DNA of 64,000 nucleotides from VRUE01 sp963824705 (GTDB lineage Bacteria > Actinomycetota > Thermoleophilia > Solirubrobacterales > 70-9), in the NCBI GenBank assembly GCA_963824705.1, contig CAWGQE010000003.1, positions 2,356,001 through 2,420,000 of the forward strand. The letters run 5' to 3'. The notes below the pieces were generated by a model that searched no databases, was not told where the DNA came from, and saw only the letters and a program-made list of their open reading frames with translations. Made by a program: the position numbers and the translations under genes. Below, piece by piece: positions 58,527 to 64,000 of this stretch. How positions within the stretch are numbered: the stretch's first letter is position 1; every line of letters starts with the position of its first letter.

Positions 58527-58890
58527 CACCCATATCGTCGGCTGGCTGTATGAGGGTCAGGCAAAGCGGATCCCGCGGGCAATTCGAGCGCGCCTGGAGA
58601 AGGAGGCCGTCGCCGTTTCGCCGATCGTCGAACTGGAGTTGACCTACCTTTACGAAATCGGACGGGTCTCCGAACCCGCCTCGGCACCGCTTTCGACCTT
58701 ACGACGAGAGCTCGGCCTGCAGATCGCCGACGTATCGCTCGCCGAGGTGGTCGAGGCGGCGACCGGCATCTCCTGGACGCGCGATCCCTTCGACCGGCTG
58801 ATCTCCGCTCACGCGATCGTCACCAACGCTTCCCTCGTCACCGCGGACGAGACCATCCGGGAACACCTTCCCCTGGCGGTCTGGGACTGA
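58513..58890 (+). CDS. PIN-domain toxin (VapC-type)
   Basis: 125 residues if CTG 58513 is the start. LIQIDTHIVGWLYEG gives the first strand and Asp; SPIVELELTYLYEIGR the conserved Glu; WTRDPFDRLISAHAIVTNASLVTADETIREH the last acidic residues, so the RNase active site is complete. No ATG or GTG fits: the next ATG (58639) would lose the first catalytic Asp. GGAG at 58502-58505 is correctly spaced for CTG, so a rare CTG start overlapping the antitoxin gene is the best reading. Toxic RNase expected; target unknown. Confidence 0.83.
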   Translation: MIQIDTHIVGWLYEGQAKRIPRAIRARLEKEAVAVSPIVELELTYLYEIGRVSEPASAPLSTLRRELGLQIADVSLAEVVEAATGISWTRDPFDRLISAHAIVTNASLVTADETIREHLPLAVWD

Positions 58891-58948
58891 GGACCTATCC
58901 CGTTAGGGGGCGTCCCAGGGGTGCGATTCCCCTATCGGGATAGGTCCT
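58890..58948. repeat. Composite hairpin with a T-arm-like inner loop
   Basis: Perfect 13-bp outer arms (58890-58902 and 58936-58948) enclose a further TAGGGG/CCCCTA pairing and an inner GGGG-TGCGATT-CCCC hairpin. The inner loop differs by one base from a tRNA T loop. It overlaps the stop of the PIN toxin gene (58888-58890) and lies between convergent genes, so it may act as bidirectional terminator. It is separated by 27 bases from the DUF1906-gene stop. Confidence 0.75.
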
Positions 58949-58975
58949 AAGCCATCGCGACGCTGACCGCGTCGG

Positions 58976-60694
58976 CTATCTGAGTTGGAGCTGGCGACCC
59001 ACGCGGCCGCCGGGGATCGCGACGAGCAGGTGCGCCTGCGGGCTTTCGCGAGCGCTCGTCAAAACGCGACCGGCCGCGCCAAGACCGAGGACGAAGGTGT
59101 GCGAACCGCCGCCGTTGAGCTGGAAGGCACGGTGCGCGAGCAGCTGTTTGACCATCCTCGTCCTCGCCACCCGCCGGCGCCCGTGGCGGACTACGTAGCG
59201 CTGCGGGACGCGGGCGCGGACCAGCATCTGACCGGGGCACGCGGTGCCGACCGGCCATTCGCAGCGCACGCTGATCCGCACCTTGTTGCCGGCTGACTTC
59301 GTGCGCAGCACCGAGATCGGCACCGGCACGCCGACCGTGCGGCAGCCGAGCAGCTTGTCCGTGCCCGGCCCGATGTTGAGCGCGTAGACGCAGAGGCGCT
59401 GCCGGCCGCTGCCGACGACGGGGAAGCTGGAGTCGAAGCCGTGCGAGGCGCCGGCGCGCGGGAAGAGCGCGAGCAGGTCGGAGCGTTCCTGGGTCGCGAT
59501 CGGCCCGAGTTCGTACCCGGAAGCGCCGCCTTCGTCGATCTCGCCGCCGAGGTAGGCGCTGATCGAGACCGGCGTCTGCGGCGCATTCGGATCTATCGCC
59601 CAGCCGGATATCTGCACCTGGCCCGGAGCCGGCGAGCTGACGACATCGAAGCTTCCTCTCGGATTGTCGCTGGAGGACGCCCCACCCCCCGCCGTCGCGC
59701 CTTCGACGTAGTTGTTGTCGATGTTGATCGTGACCCCGCCGTAGGTCTCGTTGTGACCGCCGTTGTACTGGTGGATCCGTTGGTGTTCGGTCCAGGCGCC
59801 GGCGGGGAAATAGGAGCCGGAGGCGTTGGCACGGCCGTCCCAGTTCGCAACCCAGAGGTCGTCCGGCTGCAGATAGGTGCTGCCGAGCCTGGAGGCCAGA
59901 TCGGCGATGCCGGAGCTGCTGCTGCTGTAGACGCCGGAGTCGTAGCCGAGCGCGTGCAGCCGGGCGGTCCAGGCGCCGAGGAAGGTCAGCGTCGCGTTGC
60001 TCGCACTCGACGTGCGCGAGTAGCTCTCCATGTCGAAGTAGATCGGGCTGCCTTCGCCGATCCCGGCGATGCGGGCCTGGTCGACCGCATCGGTCGCCGC
60101 TTCGGTCCCCTGGGTCGTGGCGGTAGAGGTGGAGGTGCTCAGCTTGGCGCAGGAGCTACAGCTCGAGGTCGGCGCCTGCAGGCCGACGTAGGTGGGGATC
60201 AGGCTCCACCCCGCCGCGGTCTGTTCGGCCACCCAGCTTGCGGTCAGGTTCGGCTGCGAGCAACCGCGGTTGAGGCCGCCGATGTAGACGCCGATAGCCC
60301 GGTAGGGCGACCCGGCCCAGGCCGACATCGAGCCGCGCGAGGGCGCCGTGCAGGCGTCGAAGCCGAGCCCGGTGTACTCCGAAGCGGCCGAAATGTGGGC
60401 GGGCGGGACGCGGCTCGCCCCGGCGCTCGCGCGAGCATGGGCGCCGGGGTCGACGAGGATCGCCCGCCGCCTTCCCATCGCACCCGCCGGACAGCGCTGC
60501 GCGGATCCCGGCCTGCCGAGATACACCGCTTTGCGGTCGAGGCGCACGCACATACGGGGGCGGTCGGCCAGCCGGTAGACCGGCCAGCCCGCGGGCACGC
60601 CGACCTTCTCACCACGAAAGTGGATCGTCCTGGCGCCGGCGCTCGCAGGCAGAAGCGCCGCGAGCGCGAGCAGGCATAGAGCAACACGCCGCAT
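58976..60694 (-). CDS. Secreted DUF1906 glycoside-hydrolase-like protein
   Basis: 572 residues with signal peptide (ALCLLALAALLPASAGA). From about residue 112, GFDACTAPSRGSMSAWAGSPYRAIGVYIGG begins the DUF1906 (Rv2525c-type, GH25-related) TIM-barrel; SPIYFDMESYS carries the D-x-E pair at the catalytic strand, followed by YDSGVYSSSSSGIADL, DDLWVANWDG and HQYNGG. The C-terminal ~230 residues are two beta-rich modules with no assigned catalytic role. Secreted, likely acting on or binding cell-wall carbohydrate. It is downstream of the penicillin-acylase-type gene by 66 bases on the same strand. Confidence 0.83.
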   Translation of the reverse strand: MRRVALCLLALAALLPASAGARTIHFRGEKVGVPAGWPVYRLADRPRMCVRLDRKAVYLGRPGSAQRCPAGAMGRRRAILVDPGAHARASAGASRVPPAHISAASEYTGLGFDACTAPSRGSMSAWAGSPYRAIGVYIGGLNRGCSQPNLTASWVAEQTAAGWSLIPTYVGLQAPTSSCSSCAKLSTSTSTATTQGTEAATDAVDQARIAGIGEGSPIYFDMESYSRTSSASNATLTFLGAWTARLHALGYDSGVYSSSSSGIADLASRLGSTYLQPDDLWVANWDGRANASGSYFPAGAWTEHQRIHQYNGGHNETYGGVTINIDNNYVEGATAGGGASSSDNPRGSFDVVSSPAPGQVQISGWAIDPNAPQTPVSISAYLGGEIDEGGASGYELGPIATQERSDLLALFPRAGASHGFDSSFPVVGSGRQRLCVYALNIGPGTDKLLGCRTVGVPVPISVLRTKSAGNKVRISVRCEWPVGTACPGQMLVRARVPQRYVVRHGRRRVARTRMVKQLLAHRAFQLNGGGSHTFVLGLGAAGRVLTSARESPQAHLLVAIPGGRVGRQLQLR

Positions 60695-60760
60695 CTACCC
60701 CCCAACAATCCCATCCCGCGAACGTTTCGGCGAATTAAGGCCCGGGCCGCAAGAGAACGC

Positions 60761-63136
60761 TCAGGCAGGCACGAGGTCCAGCTCGCGCCAGGGGCCCTCG
60801 CCGGCCATCGGCTGGGTGCGGCCCTCCAGCCAGTCGGCCTGGAGGTCGTCGTAGTGGGGGCTGGCCGGGTGTCCGGACTGGCCGGTGAACATCTGCCAGC
60901 GCGAGCGAGCGGGGTCCGTCGGGTCGCCGACCATGCGCCAGCTCGGCGCCCAGACGGCTTTGTAAGGGTCGTTGGGGTCGTAGGCGATCTGGCTCACCGT
61001 CTCCTGGGCGCCGCCGGCCCGCAGGCTGCGGTTGAGCAGCTTGCGCAGGAGCGGGTTCGCATCGCCCAGCGGGTGGGGGAACTCCATCTCGTGGACCTGG
61101 CCCCAGCGCCAGCCCTCGGGGTCGGGGCCGAAGCGGTCGCTGAGGTCGTCGAGGGCGCCGGCCAGCGCCTCCAGCACGAGCCCATCCCAGGAGCGCCCGA
61201 TCAGCTCCTCGTCGCCCTCCTCCCAGAGGTTCATCAGGTGGGAGTGCCAGCGCCACGGCGAGGTGACGTGCGGGGTGAAGCCGTTGTCGGCGCGGTCGAG
61301 CCAGCGCTCGCAGAGGTCGCGGTCGCCGATCGCCGCGCGGGCGACTTCGCGCGCCAGCCGCAGCAGGAAGGCCTGGTAGATCGTGCCGGCGATCGTGCCG
61401 GGGTCGAGCCGCCCGTCCCAGCTGCGCAATCGCTCGAGCGCGCTCATCTCACGTTGCCCGGTCGGGCTCAGCCGACCGAGCCGCCTCGCGGCCTCGAGCC
61501 CCGGAATCGAGAGGTTGTCGGATTGCATCGCCTCGAAGCTCTCGAGGTCGTGCTCGTCGCTCGCGCCGAGCAATTCCTCGATCCGCCGCGCCCGGAAGCC
61601 GTCGAGCCAGTCGCTGGTGATGTGGTGCGGATAGTCGTCGCCGACGATGCGGTTGTTGGCGGTGATGAGGAAGCCGCTCTCGGGATCGACGACCTCGGGC
61701 AGCTCGTCATAAGGGACAGCGCCCTCCCACTCGAACTCGCCCTCCCAGCCCGGCTTCGGCAGGTCCGGACAGCCCCCCTTGCGCAGTGGCAAGCGGCCGA
61801 TCAGCTTGTAGCCGATCGAGCCGTGTCGGTCGGCCCAGATCAGGTTGGAGGCGGGCGAGGTGTGGCCCTCCAGGGTGGCGACCAGCTCGGGACCCGAACG
61901 GATCCCGTGCAGCTCGAACATGCCCTTGAAGGCGGTCGGCTGGTCGAGGGTGATCCAGCGCAGCGCAAGCGGCTCGGCTTCGTCTGCGCCAAGCGCCGCG
62001 TTGACGAGCGGCCCGTGGTGGGTGATGCGGACATCGAGCGCCTCGGGCGCGTCGCGGCCCTTGACACCGATCTCCTCGCGCACGATCTCGAGCGGTCGCC
62101 ACTCGTCTTCGAACAGGTAGCAGTCGCCCTCGACCCGCTCGACGAAGAGGTCTTGAACGTCGGCCATCACGTTGGTGAAGGTCCAGCAGACGTCGTTGTT
62201 CTGACCCATGTAGACGCCGGGCATGCCCGGCAGCGAGGCGCCGCGGACGGTGCGATCGCCGAGCGTGAGGCCGACCTGGTACCAGATGCCCGGCATGCTC
62301 TGCGGCAGGTGGGGGTCGCCGGCGATCAACGGCGATCCGGTCGCGCTCAGCGCGCCGCTGACCGCCCAGTTGTTGGAGCCGCTCGCCTCGGCGGCCATGC
62401 CGATCGAGCGGCGCACCGCGTCGATCTGCTCGGCGAGGCCGAGGCCGTCTCCGGACCACGGTTCCTGGGTGACGACCGGGTTATCCGCCGGGTAACCGGG
62501 GTCGAGCTTCGCCGCCAGCTCAGGGCCCAGCTCGCGGGTCATGTCGGCACGCAACAGCTCCTTCTCCCAGTTGGTCGAGAGCCCGAAGGCGAGCAGCTTG
62601 CCGAGGCCGAGGATGTCGGCCGGGCGCCAGGGCTCGAACTCGAGCCGCAGCAGCTGCATCTCGAACGGCAGCGCCCTGGCGCTCGCCGCCGCCGCGTTGA
62701 CGCCCTCGCAGAAGCGCTCGAGCAGGGCAAGCAGCTCGGGATCGAGGCTCGCCGCCTCGCGCTCCGCCGTCCGCCGCATCCCCAGGGTGCGCATCAGACG
62801 GTCGACCGGCAACCCCTCGGCCCCAGCGAACTCGGAGACGCGACCGGATAGAGCGCGGCGGTAGAAGTCCATCTGCCAGAGCCGGTCCTGGCCATGGCAG
62901 AAGCCCTCGGCGAACCAGAGGTCGGCCGCGCTCCCGGCCTCGACATGGGGAACGCCCCAGCGGTCGCGCCGCACCCGCACCGGACCTTCGAGCCCGGCAA
63001 GCTCGACCGTGCCCTTCTGCTTCGGCAGCGGCCGCCGAGCCAGCCAGTGCCAGGCGCCGGCGGTCGCGGCTGCGGCCAGGCCCGTGCCCGCCGCCCCCGC
63101 CACAAGTCCAGCCCGCATCGCCTTGCCGCCGTTCAT
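60761..63136 (-). CDS. Penicillin acylase-family amidohydrolase
   Basis: 791 residues, an Ntn hydrolase precursor. An N-terminal hydrophobic segment (GLVAGAAGTGLAAAATAG) acts as export signal or anchor. The alpha part has VRVRRDRWGVPHVEAGSAADLWFAEGFCHGQDRLWQMDFYRRALSGRVSEF, the family opening. SGSNNWAVSG near residue 254 gives the Ser that becomes the N-terminal nucleophile of the beta subunit after autocleavage, with downstream AGDPHLPQSMPGIWYQVGL and FITANNRIVGDDYP. It would hydrolyse acyl-amides such as acyl-homoserine lactones or beta-lactams outside the membrane; substrate uncertain. Length normal. Confidence 0.93.
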   Translation of the reverse strand: MNGGKAMRAGLVAGAAGTGLAAAATAGAWHWLARRPLPKQKGTVELAGLEGPVRVRRDRWGVPHVEAGSAADLWFAEGFCHGQDRLWQMDFYRRALSGRVSEFAGAEGLPVDRLMRTLGMRRTAEREAASLDPELLALLERFCEGVNAAAASARALPFEMQLLRLEFEPWRPADILGLGKLLAFGLSTNWEKELLRADMTRELGPELAAKLDPGYPADNPVVTQEPWSGDGLGLAEQIDAVRRSIGMAAEASGSNNWAVSGALSATGSPLIAGDPHLPQSMPGIWYQVGLTLGDRTVRGASLPGMPGVYMGQNNDVCWTFTNVMADVQDLFVERVEGDCYLFEDEWRPLEIVREEIGVKGRDAPEALDVRITHHGPLVNAALGADEAEPLALRWITLDQPTAFKGMFELHGIRSGPELVATLEGHTSPASNLIWADRHGSIGYKLIGRLPLRKGGCPDLPKPGWEGEFEWEGAVPYDELPEVVDPESGFLITANNRIVGDDYPHHITSDWLDGFRARRIEELLGASDEHDLESFEAMQSDNLSIPGLEAARRLGRLSPTGQREMSALERLRSWDGRLDPGTIAGTIYQAFLLRLAREVARAAIGDRDLCERWLDRADNGFTPHVTSPWRWHSHLMNLWEEGDEELIGRSWDGLVLEALAGALDDLSDRFGPDPEGWRWGQVHEMEFPHPLGDANPLLRKLLNRSLRAGGAQETVSQIAYDPNDPYKAVWAPSWRMVGDPTDPARSRWQMFTGQSGHPASPHYDDLQADWLEGRTQPMAGEGPWRELDLVPA

Positions 63137-63243
63137 CCGCTCACCTTACTGGCCGGCTGGCCAAGATTCCTGTCGTACCATTCCGATACTTTTCCCGTTC
63201 ATACAGGTTGAGGGCCTGAAAGAGTGCGAACGAGGGAGGACGT

Positions 63244-64000
63244 ATGAAGGGCATGCTCGCGTGCGGCGCTGCGCTGCTGGTCGTACTGGCGATGCCGGCT
63301 TTCGCCGCAGGGAAGGCGGGTGGGCTGGATCGAGGGTTCAACGGCGACGGCAAGGTCGTGACCGTCTTCCCCTCCGATAGAAATGCCCCGTCCTACCCCG
63401 AATACAGGCTCCCTTACGAATTCGCACCGGGCCGGATCGCAATGGCTGCGGCTCCCGGAGGCAAGCTCGTCGTCGCGAACAACAAAGCGATCGTCGAGTA
63501 CCTCTCCGACGGCCGCCGCAGCCCGCGCTTCGGTGGCAGTGGGGCGGTGCCGATCACCCTCCCTGAAGGCGCCCATTTTCAGCTGGCCGATGTCGCGGTC
63601 GATTCCAAGGGCCGCGTACTCGTCGCCGGCACGACGAGGCCCCGGCCTCCCGCCTACGGCATGGCCAACCTCTCACTGCCGGGGCCGGTCCCGAGCACGG
63701 CAACCGTCGAGCGCTTCCAGTCAAACGGCCAGCCCGATCCGACTTTTGGCGGCAACGGCGTGATCGACACCGATCTAGGTGCGGCTCATCCGACCTACAA
63801 AGGCCAGTCCTACTCGGGCTCCGCGGTGGCCGTGGTCGGGCTTGCGGTCGATCAGGCGGACCGGCCCATCCTCACCGGCAGCGCAGTGGCGGAAGTCGGC
63901 CGTTGCTCGAATCCCGGACAGAACAGATACGAACGCTCGCAGGCACTCGTCGCGCGGCTGACCACCGGTGGAGCCCCAGACCCAAGCTTTGCCGAGGGTG
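63244..64000 (+). CDS. Secreted delta-60-repeat protein (3' end beyond the window)
   Basis: At least 252 residues, open at the window end. A strong GGGAGGA ribosome-binding site precedes ATG 63244. Signal peptide MKGMLACGAALLVVLAMPAFAA, then delta-60 repeat units: LDRGFNGDGKVVTVF, RFQSNGQPDPTFGGNGVIDTD and RLTTGGAPDPSFAEG share the phrase F-x-x-x-G-x-x-D-x-x-F-G-x-x-G. Such repeats form a beta-propeller or toroid in secreted proteins and bind unknown ligands. Divergent from the penicillin-acylase gene; the 107-base gap should hold both promoters. Confidence 0.83.
   Translation, partial: MKGMLACGAALLVVLAMPAFAAGKAGGLDRGFNGDGKVVTVFPSDRNAPSYPEYRLPYEFAPGRIAMAAAPGGKLVVANNKAIVEYLSDGRRSPRFGGSGAVPITLPEGAHFQLADVAVDSKGRVLVAGTTRPRPPAYGMANLSLPGPVPSTATVERFQSNGQPDPTFGGNGVIDTDLGAAHPTYKGQSYSGSAVAVVGLAVDQADRPILTGSAVAEVGRCSNPGQNRYERSQALVARLTTGGAPDPSFAEG

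Noticed and set aside
58639..58890. ATG 58639 as start of the PIN toxin
   Set aside because: It removes about 42 residues, including the first catalytic aspartate strand.

Overview
The window is high-GC (roughly two-thirds or more G+C) bacterial chromosome from an actinomycete. The gene set fits class Thermoleophilia (Solirubrobacterales-like): a 7Fe ferredoxin, a very long Lhr helicase, HrcA/CIRCE-controlled groESL, secreted RTX-repeat and delta-60-repeat proteins, many secreted glycosidases, and a rhamnose-type surface-glycan locus. The class placement is an inference from gene content; no rRNA gene is present to confirm it. I see no prophage, IS transposase or CRISPR array.

Layout. 1-12.9 kb is mixed housekeeping: a ferredoxin cut by the window edge, an NAD(P)-binding SDR protein, a secreted GH26-like glycosidase, an AbiEi/DUF559 protein between two related palindromes, groEL-groES with terminator and CIRCE, an SRPBCC protein, an ASCH-like protein, two tandem RTX-repeat secreted proteins sharing a 186-bp identical block, an isoaspartyl methyltransferase, a Crp/Fnr regulator and a secreted choice-of-anchor-type protein. 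12.9-17.6 kb is one lhr helicase gene whose N-terminal half contains three palindromic in-frame segments.

17.6-55.8 kb is a large surface-polysaccharide island. It holds a Wzy/O-antigen-ligase-like polymerase, an initiating sugar-phosphate transferase, rmlA, rmlB, rmlC and rmlD for dTDP-rhamnose, a Wzm/Wzt ABC exporter, about eight cytoplasmic glycosyltransferases, six polytopic GT-C-like proteins (four of them paralogues of each other), polyprenol-phosphate sugar synthases, two sugar-nucleotide epimerases (one frameshifted), a methyltransferase, an asparagine-synthetase-like amidotransferase and three paralogous secreted glycosidases. The likely division of labour is activated-sugar synthesis, lipid-linked assembly, ABC export or Wzy polymerisation, outward decoration from polyprenol-phosphate sugars, and trimming by the glycosidases. 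A VapBC-type toxin-antitoxin pair sits inside the island. The short gap between a GT2 gene and rmlC contains an unusual class II tRNA-like gene with its own promoter and terminator.

55.9-64 kb returns to general functions: a PNPOx-like flavoprotein, a divergent GlxA-type regulator and DJ-1/PfpI protein, a Phd/VapC-type toxin-antitoxin pair with palindromic operators, a composite hairpin element, a DUF1906 secreted glycosidase-like protein, a penicillin-acylase family hydrolase, and the start of a delta-60-repeat secreted protein that runs off the window.

The most unusual signals are the class II, 8/4-type tRNA gene with a GAC anticodon at 23.8 kb, the three palindromic segments embedded in lhr, and the covarying palindromes that bracket the AbiEi/DUF559 gene.
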